DNA of 11,016 bases from Actinomycetospora sp. (GCA_025925615.1 JAICLN010000099.1:1-11016), one strand, 5' to 3'; shown: positions 1 through 7,632, counted from the stretch's first letter. The notes: generated by a model from the sequence alone, not told the origin. Made by a program: numbers and translations.

Positions 1-23
1 ACGCCGACGGGGTGCGGCTGTGA
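1..23 (+). CDS. 3' end of an upstream gene (partial, unidentified)
   Basis: The reading frame from base 3 encodes A-D-G-V-R-L and stops at TGA (21-23). That stop overlaps the GTG start of the next gene in a GTGA junction, the same arrangement as the next two junctions in this cassette, which is the main reason to think a coupled upstream gene ends here. Six residues are too few to name it. From memory, PIG-L/methyltransferase/glycosyltransferase cassettes in actinobacteria often follow an acyl-CoA dehydrogenase gene; that is only a guess for this one. Confidence 0.35.
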
Positions 24-853
24 CCGACCTCGGGGCACGGGACCTGACGGGCCCCCGCGACCTGACCGGCCCCCGCGACCTGACCGGAACCGGCACCGCC
101 GAGGCCCGCTGGCGCTCGTCGTCGCTGCTCGCGGCACTGCCGCGGGTCGCGCCGGAAGCGCTGCGGCCGGCCGGGCGCATCGTCGTCGTCGCCCCGCACC
201 CCGACGACGAGACCCTCGGTGCCGGCGGCACGCGCGCGGCCGGGGCCGCCGGCGGGCAGGCCGACGTCGGGGTGGACGTCACCGTGGTCGCCGTGACCGA
301 CGGCGAGGCCAGCCACCCCGGGAGCCCGACGCTGCGCCCCGACGAGCTCGCCGCGCGCCGCCACGACGAGCGCCGGCGGGCGCTGACCGAGCTCGGGCTC
401 GGCGACGCCACGGTGGTCCGGGCCGGGCTCCCCGACGGCGACGTCGCCGGGCCCCGGCACACGCTCGCGGACCAGCTCGACCACGTCGTCCGTGTCGGCG
501 GCACCCTGCTCGCGCCGCTGCCCGGCGACGGGCATCCCGACCACGACGCCGTCGCGGAGGTCGTCGACGAGCTCGCCGCGCGCCGCGGGGTGATCCGGTG
601 GCACTACGCAGTGTGGTTGTGGCACTGGGCGGAGCCGGACGCCGGTGACATCAGGGATGGGGCGGTTCCCCGCGACGGAGCGGTGGCCGTGCCGCTGCCC
701 GAGGCCGCGCAGCGCGCGAAGCGGGACGCCGTGGCGTGCTTCACCACCCAGGTCGAGCCGCTCTCGGCCGACCCCCGCGACGGCGTGATCCTGCCGCCGG
801 AGGTGCTGGCGCGGTTGCTCCGGGACGTCGAGGTGCTGTGGAGGAGCCGGTGA
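20..853 (+). CDS. PIG-L family (LmbE-like) zinc-dependent N-deacetylase
   Basis: This 277-residue protein is a PIG-L/LmbE-fold deacetylase, a family that removes acetyl groups from N-acetylated sugars or glycolipids (MshB is a known member). The signature is VVVAPHPDDETLGAGG at residues 55-70, where H60 and D63 should bind zinc and D62 should be the catalytic base. A second motif, GHPDHDA at 171-177, supplies the third zinc ligand, probably H175. The GTG start at 20 overlaps the preceding stop and is the only plausible in-frame start before the fold begins. The first 24 residues contain three copies of R-D-L-T-G-(P/T), encoded by an 18-base tandem repeat, and look like a disordered tail. The gene is coupled by GTGA to the methyltransferase downstream, so the substrate is probably shared with that enzyme and the glycosyltransferase. 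It is not convincingly MshB, because the neighbours do not fit mycothiol synthesis. The substrate is unknown. Confidence 0.9.
   Translation: MTDLGARDLTGPRDLTGPRDLTGTGTAEARWRSSSLLAALPRVAPEALRPAGRIVVVAPHPDDETLGAGGTRAAGAAGGQADVGVDVTVVAVTDGEASHPGSPTLRPDELAARRHDERRRALTELGLGDATVVRAGLPDGDVAGPRHTLADQLDHVVRVGGTLLAPLPGDGHPDHDAVAEVVDELAARRGVIRWHYAVWLWHWAEPDAGDIRDGAVPRDGAVAVPLPEAAQRAKRDAVACFTTQVEPLSADPRDGVILPPEVLARLLRDVEVLWRSR
38..91 (+). repeat. Three tandem 18-bp repeats in the PIG-L gene
   Basis: Bases 38-55, 56-73 and 74-91 are near-identical 18-mers encoding R-D-L-T-G-P, R-D-L-T-G-P and R-D-L-T-G-T. The first differs from the second at two bases, and the third diverges only near its end. The repeat is in frame, so copy number could vary without breaking the gene. 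It lies before the catalytic domain. Confidence 0.9.
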
Positions 854-1485
854 CTCCCCGCTCGGAGCGGTCGACGGCGTCCCTCGACACGGCGCACTTC
901 GACCGCCTGTGGTCCGACGAGGACGACCCGTGGGGCCTGGAGTCCACCTGGTACGAGGACCGCAAGCGCGCCCTGGTGCTCGCCGCGCTCCCCGACCCCC
1001 GCTACCGCCGCGCGTTCGAGCCGGGATGTGCGGGTGGTGCGCTCTCGGTGCTGCTCGCGCCGCGTTGCGACGAGCTGGTCTGCACCGATGTGGCCGCCGA
1101 GGCGGTGGATCGTGCCCGTGCGCGGTTGGCCGACCAGCCGCACGTGCGGGTGCAGCAGACCGCGGTGCCGGCGGACCTGCCCGACGGACCGTTCGACCTC
1201 GTCGTCGTCTCCGAGCTCGCCTACTACTTCGACGCCGGCGACCGCGCCGCGCTGTGGGACGGCGTCCGCGAGCGGCTGGAGCCCGGCGGGACGCTCGTGG
1301 CCGTGCACTGGGTCCGCGAGGCGCCGGAGTACCCGGTCGAGGGCGACGCGGTGCACGACGAGCTCGCGGGCCTCGACGGGCTGGCCCGGGTCGCGGAGCA
1401 CCGCGAGGCCGACTTCCGCCTCGACGTCCTCGCCCGCGTGCCACCGGCCCCGCGCTCGGTCGCCCAGCGGGTGGGCCTGCGGTGA
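850..1485 (+). CDS. NodS-like class I SAM-dependent methyltransferase
   Basis: This 211-residue protein is a class I methyltransferase resembling the NodS family (N-methyltransferases of amino sugars). The N-terminus contains DPWGLESTWYEDRKR at about 26-40, a NodS-type lead-in. SAM-binding motif I is FEPGCAGG at 56-63, the acidic residue after strand beta-2 is D80, and the post-motif strand is FDLVVVSELAYYF at 115-127. The GTG start at 850 overlaps the deacetylase stop by four bases; an ATG further upstream at 736 would put 38 residues inside the deacetylase gene and is not needed. A deacetylase followed by a NodS-like enzyme suggests that an amine is exposed and then N-methylated on a sugar or similar acceptor. 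That is inference; the substrate is not known. Confidence 0.88.
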   Translation: MTPRSERSTASLDTAHFDRLWSDEDDPWGLESTWYEDRKRALVLAALPDPRYRRAFEPGCAGGALSVLLAPRCDELVCTDVAAEAVDRARARLADQPHVRVQQTAVPADLPDGPFDLVVVSELAYYFDAGDRAALWDGVRERLEPGGTLVAVHWVREAPEYPVEGDAVHDELAGLDGLARVAEHREADFRLDVLARVPPAPRSVAQRVGLR

Positions 1486-2246
1486 CGCGACCGCAGTCGG
1501 CCCCGGAGCTGGCCGTGTCCGACCTGCCGGTCCTGGGCGTCGTCGTGCCCGCCCACGACGAACAGGACCTCCTCGGCGGGTGCCTCGACGCGCTCGCCCG
1601 CGCGGCCCGGTGGGTCTCCGACCGCGCCGTCGTGCGCACCCTCGTCGTCCTCGACGCGTGCCGGGACCGCACCGCCGAGGTCGCGCGGGCGCACGGCGTC
1701 GAGACCGTGGCCGTCGCCGACCGCTGCGTCGGGCGGGCCCGCGACGCCGGGTGCCAGGTGCTCGTCGACGGCGCCGGAGCGCGGCCCGGCTGGCTCGCCA
1801 CCACCGACGCCGACTCCCGGGTGCCCCCGGACTGGCTGCTCGCCCAGCTCGAGGCGTGGGCGCGGCCTGCCGACGCGCGCGTGGGCGCGGTGTACGTCGA
1901 GGACTGGAGCGAGCAGGCCCCCGGCGCGCGGCGCTGGTTCGCCGACGTCTACGACACGGCCGGTGATCCCCACCCGCACGTGCACGGCGCGAACCTCGGC
2001 GTCCGCGCGGCGGCCTACCGGGCGTGCGGGGGCTTCCGGGGTCTGGCGACCGGCGAGGACGTCGCCCTGGTCGACGCCCTCGACGCGGGAGGGTTCACGG
2101 TGCACCGCACGCGGCGCAGTCCGGTGATGACGAGCGCTCGGCGCCTCGCCCGGGCAGCGGACGGGTTCGCGGGCCGGCTGACCGAGCTCGGGGCGCGCGA
2201 CCGGAACGCCGCCGACCGGGACGTCGAGGCGCGGCGCGTCGGCTGA
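1482..2246 (+). CDS. Family 2 (GT-A) glycosyltransferase
   Basis: This 254-residue protein is a GT2-type glycosyltransferase. The nucleotide-binding strand is LGVVVPAHDEQDLL at 18-31. A DxD-like metal site, T-D-A-D-S, lies at 108-112. The acceptor-side motifs are HGANLGVRAAAYRACGGF at 168-185 and GED at 191-193, whose acid is a likely catalytic base. It starts with GTG at 1482 inside the stop region of the methyltransferase (GTGA overlap). No membrane segment is seen, so it is probably cytosolic, making a small glycoside or activated intermediate rather than exporting polymer. It ends the three-gene cassette and faces the MAA operon tail to tail. The donor and acceptor sugars cannot be told from the sequence. 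Confidence 0.9.
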   Translation: MTRPQSAPELAVSDLPVLGVVVPAHDEQDLLGGCLDALARAARWVSDRAVVRTLVVLDACRDRTAEVARAHGVETVAVADRCVGRARDAGCQVLVDGAGARPGWLATTDADSRVPPDWLLAQLEAWARPADARVGAVYVEDWSEQAPGARRWFADVYDTAGDPHPHVHGANLGVRAAAYRACGGFRGLATGEDVALVDALDAGGFTVHRTRRSPVMTSARRLARAADGFAGRLTELGARDRNAADRDVEARRVG

Positions 2247-2255
2247 GCGGGTGCG

Positions 2256-2295
2256 GCCCGGGCAGTCGGAGGTGTGGTCGTCTGCCTGTCCCGGG
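2256..2295. terminator. Possible bidirectional terminator hairpin between convergent genes
   Basis: The 49-base gap between the glycosyltransferase stop and the mysD-type stop holds an imperfect inverted repeat: GGCAG at 2261-2265 with CTGCC at 2282-2286, extended inward by CG/CG after one mismatch. There is no T-tract on either strand, which is common for actinomycete terminators. The position between convergent stops supports a termination role; the stem itself is weak. Confidence 0.35.
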
Positions 2296-3354
2296 TCACG
2301 CGCGCCGGCGCGCGGCCCGCGTGACCAGCTCGCCGAACAGCTCGTCGAGCTCGATCCCGCCCCGCGCGGCCATCATCGCGACCACGCTGGTGCGGGCGAA
2401 CGAGCAGTACAGCCCCGCCTCCAGGAACCAGGGCCGGCCGTCGGGGTCGACGCGGAAGTCGAAGAGGCCGTAGTCGCGGCAGCCCAGCGCCACGTAGCAG
2501 CGCCGGGCCGCCTCCCACACCGCCGGCGTGACCGGGTCGGCCACGTCGACCATCCAGGCCTTGCCGTCGCCCTTCGCGACCAGGCCGAGCCCGCCGTCGT
2601 CGTCGCGGGCGAGCTTGTCGGCCGGGGTGCGGATCGGCGCGGCCTCGGCGTCGAGCGGGTACTCCTCGAGCGGCAGGCAGACCAGCGCGCCCCCGAGCTC
2701 CACCACCCCGCAGCGCACCTCGCGCCCCGCCGGGACGTAGGTCTCCACCAGTGCGGCGCTCGCGTGCTCGAACGCCGTCGCGAGCGCCGGTCCGCTCTCC
2801 TCGGGGCGGCGGACGAGGGTGACGCCGAGGGAGTTGTCCGAGTCGGCCGGCTTGACCACCACGGGCAGCGCGACGGCGGGCCACGGGTCCCCGGGGCGCA
2901 CGACCTCGCCGTCGGGGACGTCGACGCCGCCGTGCCCGACGATCGCGCGGGTCCGCGGCTTGTCGGCGCCGACCGCCATGACGTCTGCGGCGTTGCCGAC
3001 GACCGGGATGCCGAGGACGTCGAACAGCGCGCGGTAGGACGTCATGCCGGGCAGGCAGAACATCTGCGGGACGACGACGTCGGGGGCGAGAGCGCGGATC
3101 CGCGCGACCGCCTCGGCGACGTCCAGGGCCGGCGTCCCGGCGAGGACGGCCTCGTCCAGCGCGCTGCTGTCGAGGGAGTGGGCGTCGCGCGGGGCCGGGA
3201 AGCGCCAGCAGCCGTCGTCGGAGACGTGGGCGACGACGAACTCGTAGCGCTCCGGGTCGGCGACGGCGGTGAGGGCGTCGCGGGCGTAGAGCCGGGAGAG
3301 CTCGGCGAGGAACTCGCTCGTCGGGGAGCCGACGAGGTGCAGGACGCGCAGCAC
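2296..3354 (-). CDS. mysD: D-Ala-D-Ala ligase-like ATP-grasp enzyme of MAA synthesis (MysD type)
   Basis: This 352-residue ATP-grasp ligase is the last gene of the MAA operon. MysD enzymes condense mycosporine-glycine with a second amino acid (often serine or threonine) at C1 to form the iminomycosporine shinorine or porphyra-334. Visible features are the ATP-binding lysine in VVVKPADSDNSLGV (K168), the segment E204-TYVPAGREVRCGVVE, the acidic residue in YGLFDFRVD (D299) and FLEAGLYCSFA at 310-320. The last replaces the E-x-N-x-x-P-G metal motif of true D-Ala-D-Ala ligases, arguing for an MAA enzyme rather than a cell-wall ligase. The GTG start at 3354 lies four bases after the mysC-type stop, with GGCGGGGG upstream as a plausible ribosome site. 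Which amino acid it adds cannot be predicted here. Confidence 0.9.
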   Translation of the reverse strand: MLRVLHLVGSPTSEFLAELSRLYARDALTAVADPERYEFVVAHVSDDGCWRFPAPRDAHSLDSSALDEAVLAGTPALDVAEAVARIRALAPDVVVPQMFCLPGMTSYRALFDVLGIPVVGNAADVMAVGADKPRTRAIVGHGGVDVPDGEVVRPGDPWPAVALPVVVKPADSDNSLGVTLVRRPEESGPALATAFEHASAALVETYVPAGREVRCGVVELGGALVCLPLEEYPLDAEAAPIRTPADKLARDDDGGLGLVAKGDGKAWMVDVADPVTPAVWEAARRCYVALGCRDYGLFDFRVDPDGRPWFLEAGLYCSFARTSVVAMMAARGGIELDELFGELVTRAARRRA

Positions 3355-3358
3355 GGGT

Positions 3359-4708
3359 TCAGTCCCCCGCCGGTTCGACGAGCTTGCCGATGTTGAAGTC
3401 GATCCTGACCCAGTCGCGGCCCTCGAGGAGGTTCCGCCAGAGCAGCGCCGGGATCTGCAGGTGGTGCACCAGCAGGAACGGCAGCGGGTCGTCGAGGTCG
3501 AAGATCGCGTCGGTGCCGCGCAGGACCACGGCCAGCCGCTCGGGGATGCTCGCCGGACGGCGGATCATGCGCCAGAGCTCGTGGTAGAGCCAGTACGTCG
3601 GCCGGCCGGTGGCGCTGGGGCGCACCGTCGGGCGTGCGGAGTTGGGGCCGGCGTGCTCGAGGTAGGCGCGGGACAGGGCACCGGGCTGGTCGTGGAACAT
3701 CGTGATCGCCGAGTGGGTGCGCGGGTTGCACTCCAGCGCGACCAGCGCCCCGTCGTCACCGACGATGAAGTCGAACGAGTACTGGCCGGTGTACGTGCCG
3801 TCCGCGACGAAGGTCTCCACCCAGCGCTCGATCTCCGGCTCGTCGACCGGGGCGTAGTTCACCTGGAACGCCGAGGACTCGCAGCAGCAGTACACCTGCA
3901 ACCGGCCGTCGCGAGCCGTTCCGTGGGTGCAGTACTCGCGGCCGGGCACGAACGCCTGGAGGATCCACGGGGTGTCCGGCCCGATCGGCTTGGAACGCGC
4001 CAGGGCCGCGGTCTCCTCGCGGGTGGGGCGCGGGAGCGGGGTGAGGTCGAGCCGGTTGACCGCGTCGTACGGGATGCTCTTGAGCACGTACGGCGGCCCG
4101 TCGGCGGGGAAGTCGAAGGCCTCGACCTCCGCCGCGGACGTGACGCGGTGCGTGTCGGGCACCGGCAGCCCCGACGCCCGCGCGGCCGCCGCGAAGGCGG
4201 CCTTGTCGTCGACGGTGCCGATCTGTTCGGCGTCGCCGTGCAGCACCTCGCAGTACTGCTCGAGCACCGGTTTGGCCAGGGCGTCGTACCAGCTCGACGC
4301 CGGGCTGCACACCGGCACGTAGACGTCGACGCCCTCGCGGCGCACCACGTCCACCAGCGCGTCCACGTAGCCGGGGTCGTCCGGGGCCGGGATCACGTGG
4401 AACGCGGCGACGGCGCGGGAGAAGCGGTGCCCGGTGAGCCGGTAGCGCCCGGCCTCGACCAGGACGACGCGGTGGCCCGCGGCGTGGAACGCGCGGGCGA
4501 GGGTCAGCGCCTTGGTCATCTTCCCGCCGCTGACCAGCACCGTCCGGGGACGATCCGGCGTCTCGCGGGCCGGCGCCCCGACGATCGCGCCGCGCGCCAG
4601 CGCTGCGGCGGTGACGGCGAGGTTCGCGGGCAGGGCCGCGGCCAGCAGCGCCTGGGTGGCGAGCGTGCGGGCCGCCCCAGGCCACCTCCTGCCGGACCCG
4701 GGGCTCAT
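3359..4708 (-). CDS. mysC: ATP-grasp ligase, mycosporine-glycine synthase (MysC type)
   Basis: This 449-residue protein matches the MysC family, which phosphorylates 4-deoxygadusol and couples it to glycine, giving mycosporine-glycine. Hallmarks are TVLVSGGKMTKALTLARAFH at 56-75, PYVLKSIPYDAVNRLDLT at 206-223 (K210 for ATP), a cysteine-rich CCCESSAFQVNY at 274-285, and the metal-binding ECNPRTHSAITMF at 326-338 with E326 and N328. Residues 15-45 are hydrophobic (L/A/V-rich) and could be a membrane-anchoring helix before the ATP-grasp fold; from memory cyanobacterial MysC proteins have a similar N-terminal segment. The ATG start overlaps the oxygenase stop by four bases (ATGA), so translation is coupled. 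Length and motif order agree with a complete, functional enzyme. Confidence 0.95.
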   Translation of the reverse strand: MSPGSGRRWPGAARTLATQALLAAALPANLAVTAAALARGAIVGAPARETPDRPRTVLVSGGKMTKALTLARAFHAAGHRVVLVEAGRYRLTGHRFSRAVAAFHVIPAPDDPGYVDALVDVVRREGVDVYVPVCSPASSWYDALAKPVLEQYCEVLHGDAEQIGTVDDKAAFAAAARASGLPVPDTHRVTSAAEVEAFDFPADGPPYVLKSIPYDAVNRLDLTPLPRPTREETAALARSKPIGPDTPWILQAFVPGREYCTHGTARDGRLQVYCCCESSAFQVNYAPVDEPEIERWVETFVADGTYTGQYSFDFIVGDDGALVALECNPRTHSAITMFHDQPGALSRAYLEHAGPNSARPTVRPSATGRPTYWLYHELWRMIRRPASIPERLAVVLRGTDAIFDLDDPLPFLLVHHLQIPALLWRNLLEGRDWVRIDFNIGKLVEPAGD

Positions 4709-5487
4709 GCCACACCCGGGTAGGCGCCGACCATGCCCCGGTGCATCACGCGGTCCCCGACGACGCCGGCGTGGTCGGCCTTGTGCAGGACCGCGCCGTT
4801 GTCCCAGATGACGACGTCGCCGGCCCGCCAGGCGTGCCGGTACACGTTGTCCTCGCGGGTGGAGTGCTCGAGCAGCGCGGTGATCGTGGCGCCCGACTCC
4901 GCCTCGTCCAGGCCGTCGATCGCGGCGCAGCGCTTCGGGGCGTCGAGGTAGAGCGCGACGCGACCGGAGACGGGGTGGGGCCGCAGGACCGGGTGGTCGG
5001 CGGCCGCCTCGTCGTCGGGGCCGAGCTCCAGGCCGGTGACGACGTGGCGCAGCGTGCGCCCCTCGACACGGGCCCGCAGGTCGTCCGGCAGCGTGTCGTG
5101 GGCCCGGAACTGGTTGCTGAACAGGGTCTGGCCGCCCTGCTCGGGGATCTCCACCGCGCGCAGGGCCGTGTAGGCCGGGGGCCGCGCCACGTACCCGGTG
5201 TCGACGTGGAAGGTGCTGCGCGGCGGCTCGGCCCGCCCGACGTTGGAGATCAGGTTGAGGTCGGGGTGCCCCTCGAGCGGCGTCTCCCCCGTGGTGAACG
5301 CCAGGTCCCCGAGGCTGCGCAGGAACGCGGTGAACGTGTCGTCGTCCGCGTCCGCCTGGTCGCGGAGCACGACCACGCCGTGCTCGGCGAGCAGGTCGCG
5401 CAACGCCGTCACGTCGTCGGCGGACAGCGGCCCGACGTCGAGGCCGGTCACCTCGGCGCCCACCGGGGTGAGCGGGTCGACCTTCAT
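4705..5487 (-). CDS. TauD/TfdA family Fe(II)/2-oxoglutarate-dependent dioxygenase in the MAA operon
   Basis: This 260-residue protein is a TauD/TfdA-type oxygenase, which uses Fe(II), O2 and 2-oxoglutarate to hydroxylate, demethylate, desaturate or otherwise oxidise a small molecule. The iron triad is H94 and D96 in STFHVDTGY and, by alignment to TauD, H235 in WDNGAVLHKADH. The 2-oxoglutarate-binding arginine is probably R250 in DRVMHRGMV. The start is the ATG at 5487, which overlaps the methyltransferase stop (ATGA); a much longer open frame upstream is only the methyltransferase strand read out of frame. It sits between mysB and mysC with overlaps at both ends, so it is made together with the MAA enzymes. 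The oxygenase known to tailor MAAs in cyanobacteria (MysH) is, from memory, of the phytanoyl-CoA dioxygenase type, not TauD. A role in modifying 4-deoxygadusol, mycosporine-glycine or the final MAA is inference. Confidence 0.9.
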   Translation of the reverse strand: MKVDPLTPVGAEVTGLDVGPLSADDVTALRDLLAEHGVVVLRDQADADDDTFTAFLRSLGDLAFTTGETPLEGHPDLNLISNVGRAEPPRSTFHVDTGYVARPPAYTALRAVEIPEQGGQTLFSNQFRAHDTLPDDLRARVEGRTLRHVVTGLELGPDDEAAADHPVLRPHPVSGRVALYLDAPKRCAAIDGLDEAESGATITALLEHSTREDNVYRHAWRAGDVVIWDNGAVLHKADHAGVVGDRVMHRGMVGAYPGVA

Positions 5488-6362
5488 GCGTCCTCCCCGG
5501 GCGCGCGCCGGATCAGGGTGAGGCCGTCGCGGAGCGGGACGAGGACCTGCTCGACCCGCGGGTCGGCGGCCACACCGTCGTTGAACGCCGCGATGGCCGC
5601 CCCGTTGGCGGTCTGATCGAGCGCGCCGTAGGCCCGGCCCTGCATGAGGGTGTTGTCGACGACAACGAGCCCGTGCGGCGCGAGCAGCCCGCCCGCCAGC
5701 AGGAGGTCGAGGTACTCGGCGTACCCGGCCTTGTCGGCGTCGACGAAGACGAGGTCGAAGCTCTCCCCCGCCTCGTCCAGGGCGCGCAGCGTCGCGGCGG
5801 CCGGCCCGACGCGCACGTCCACGCGCCCACCGGCCGTCGACGCCGCGAAGCACTCCTGCGCGAACGCGGCCACCTCGGCGTCGACCTCGCAGGCGACGAC
5901 CCGGCCGCCGTGCCCGACGGCCTCGGCCATCGCCAGCGCCGAGTACCCGGTGAACATGCCGACCTCGAGGACCGTCCGGGCGCGGGTGGCGTGCACCAGG
6001 GTCGAGAGCAGCCGGCCCTCGACGTGCCCGGAGAGCATCTCCTGCTCCAGACCGGTGTCGCCGGCGTGCTCGCGCCAGTCGTGCTCGGCGGTGCGGCGGG
6101 CGAGCTCGGCGAGCGCGGGCGACGGTGGCGTCGTGCACCGCTCGAGGTAGGGGTCGAGGCCGGTGGCCAGCTCCCGGGCGCTGCGCAGCCGGTCGAGGCC
6201 CGCCGCGTCGAGCGCACCCCGTTCCGCCCGCGCGAGCACGTCGTCGAGGGTGGCGGCGAGGATGCCGACCGGGGTGACCGGGCGCGGGTCCCCGGGGGGC
6301 GTCACCCCTGTTCCCGTCCCCTGTGCGGTCGTCGGAGCCGCTGTCGTCGAGGGCGGGGTCAC
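5484..6362 (-). CDS. mysB: O-methyltransferase forming 4-deoxygadusol (MysB type)
   Basis: This 292-residue enzyme is a class I, metal-dependent (caffeoyl-CoA-OMT-like) O-methyltransferase. In MAA synthesis MysB methylates desmethyl-4-deoxygadusol to 4-deoxygadusol. Family-typical segments are [14 protein letters not shown] at 66-79, [12 protein letters not shown] at 105-116, SAM motif [19 protein letters not shown] at 131-148, E159 in ACEVD, the metal site FVDADK at 206-211, VVDNTLMQG at 234-242, and the C-terminal [15 protein letters not shown] at 266-280. The GTG at 6362 overlaps the cyclase stop (GTGA) and is preferred. It gives a 28-residue Thr/Pro/Gly-rich leader before PVTPVGIL. An internal GTG at 6305 would remove most of that leader and cannot be excluded. 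The rest of the protein agrees with MysB along its length. Confidence 0.94.
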   Translation of the reverse strand: MTPPSTTAAPTTAQGTGTGVTPPGDPRPVTPVGILAATLDDVLARAERGALDAAGLDRLRSARELATGLDPYLERCTTPPSPALAELARRTAEHDWREHAGDTGLEQEMLSGHVEGRLLSTLVHATRARTVLEVGMFTGYSALAMAEAVGHGGRVVACEVDAEVAAFAQECFAASTAGGRVDVRVGPAAATLRALDEAGESFDLVFVDADKAGYAEYLDLLLAGGLLAPHGLVVVDNTLMQGRAYGALDQTANGAAIAAFNDGVAADPRVEQVLVPLRDGLTLIRRAPGEDA

Positions 6363-7603
6363 GAGGCGACCACCTGCTCGGGCACCACGAACATGTCCTC
6401 GCCCTCGCCCCCGCGGGGGTAGCCCGCCGCGAGCTCGTGGTGGGCCTCGAGGGTCGCGGCGAGCTCGTCGACGGTGAGGTCGTTGATGAAGACGCAGGTC
6501 CCGATCGGACGCGGGACCGCGGCGCGCAGCTGCCCGTCGCGGGTCGCCACGATGGAGTCCGTGGCCCTGGCGAGCAGCTCCGCGGTCAGGTACGGACTGT
6601 CGAGCGTGAGCCCGATCCGGCTCAGCAGCCAGAAGATGCGGTCCCGCTCGCCGGCCGATATGTCGCCGCGCCGCTCGGCCAGCGTCGTCGAGAACGCCAT
6701 GTCGACGGCGATCGCGTGCCCGTGGAAGTAGGGCCGCTCCGGGGTGAGCTCGAGGGTGGGGCTCCACGTGTGGCCGAACGCGATGACGCGGTCGAGGTCG
6801 AGCTCCTGCAGGTTCGGGACCTCGAGCTCGAGCATCGTGCGGATGGCGTCGTAGGTCAGCCGGTGGGCGATCTCGCGCAGCTCCTCGGACCCGTCGAGGT
6901 GACCGAACCGGGTGGTCAGCAGGTCCTCGCCGTACTTCTCGAGGGTCTCGAAGATGTCGCTGTTGCCCACCGTCGCGATCTTCACGAGCTCGGCCATGCC
7001 GTTGCGCACCTGGTCGACCGGCAACGTCCGCAGGAACGAGAAGTCGAGGATGACCTGCTGCGAGGCGTGGAACGCGCCGAGGCGGTTCTTGGCCTTGCCG
7101 TGGTTCACCGCGACCTTGATCGCGACGCTGGCGTCGATCAGCCCGATCAGCGTCGTCGGGATCCGGATGTAGTTGGTGGCGCGCCGGAACATCGAGCACG
7201 CCATCCCGGTGACGTCCGTGATCAGACCGCCCCCGACGACGAGCACCGGCTCGGTGCGCACGAGACCGAAGTCGCCGAACGCGTCGACGATGCGCTCCGC
7301 GGTCCGCATGGTCTTGTCCGGCTCGCGGATGACCAGCGGGAACAGCGTGAGCGCGATCCCGTGGTGGTCGAAGTACGTACGGATCTGCTCGCCGTAGAGG
7401 TCGAGCACGGCGCGGTCGATGACCATGAGGCAGCGGCCGTAGGAGCGGTAGGCCTCGGCCAGCTCGGGGTTCTCCGGGGAGAACACGCCGTCGACGTAGC
7501 GCAGCGAGTAGTCGATCTTCTCGTAGGCCTGGACGTGGAAGGCGGTGTCGGTCGCGGTGAGCCGTGGCTCCGGCGCGGCCGTTCTCGGTTCGGTGGCGGT
7601 CAT
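6359..7603 (-). CDS. mysA: Sugar phosphate cyclase, desmethyl-4-deoxygadusol synthase (MysA/DDGS type)
   Basis: This 414-residue protein belongs to the dehydroquinate synthase-like sugar phosphate cyclases. DDGS cyclises sedoheptulose 7-phosphate with NAD+ and a divalent metal to desmethyl-4-deoxygadusol. The NAD-binding [20 protein letters not shown] lies at 124-143, followed by [19 protein letters not shown] at 147-165 and [16 protein letters not shown] at 167-182. Probable metal ligands are E205 (GMAELVK), H278 (FGHTWSP) and H294 ([10 protein letters not shown]). The AFHASQ segment and the lack of a classic AroB HGEAV motif separate it from dehydroquinate synthase. The close relative 2-epi-5-epi-valiolone synthase shares most motifs; DDGS is chosen because mysB, mysC and mysD types follow directly. 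The ATG start has a strong AGGAGG five bases upstream. Confidence 0.93.
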   Translation of the reverse strand: MTATEPRTAAPEPRLTATDTAFHVQAYEKIDYSLRYVDGVFSPENPELAEAYRSYGRCLMVIDRAVLDLYGEQIRTYFDHHGIALTLFPLVIREPDKTMRTAERIVDAFGDFGLVRTEPVLVVGGGLITDVTGMACSMFRRATNYIRIPTTLIGLIDASVAIKVAVNHGKAKNRLGAFHASQQVILDFSFLRTLPVDQVRNGMAELVKIATVGNSDIFETLEKYGEDLLTTRFGHLDGSEELREIAHRLTYDAIRTMLELEVPNLQELDLDRVIAFGHTWSPTLELTPERPYFHGHAIAVDMAFSTTLAERRGDISAGERDRIFWLLSRIGLTLDSPYLTAELLARATDSIVATRDGQLRAAVPRPIGTCVFINDLTVDELAATLEAHHELAAGYPRGGEGEDMFVVPEQVVAS

Positions 7604-7608
7604 GGTGG

Positions 7609-7614
7609 CCTCCT
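7609..7614 (-). promoter_or_regulatory. Strong Shine-Dalgarno of mysA
   Basis: AGGAGG on the minus strand, five bases from the ATG at 7603. It settles the start codon. Unlike the downstream genes of the operon, which rely on overlap with the preceding stop, mysA has its own strong ribosome site after a 100-base spacer. Confidence 0.85.
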
Positions 7615-7632
7615 GGGCACGACGACGGAGCC

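Noticed and set aside
3461..4723. Long plus-strand open frame opposite the mysC-type gene (and similar ones at 2251-3396, 4741-5616, 6323-8044)
   Set aside because: In very GC-rich DNA the strand opposite a real gene is often open. These translations are Arg/Gly/Val-rich, contain no recognisable motifs, and lie exactly antisense to well-supported enzymes.
4705..5487. Taurine dioxygenase for sulfur scavenging
   Set aside because: No sulfonate transporter or sulfur gene is nearby, and the gene is embedded with overlaps in a biosynthetic operon.
5488..6138. Extension of the TauD gene upstream to an earlier start
   Set aside because: The added sequence is the MysB-type gene read in another frame. 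The TauD fold begins at the ATG at 5487, which also makes the ATGA overlap.
6359..7603. Dehydroquinate synthase (AroB) of the shikimate pathway
   Set aside because: The key segments (AFHASQ, HGHAI in place of HGEAV) and the mysB/mysC/mysD neighbours fit desmethyl-4-deoxygadusol synthase.
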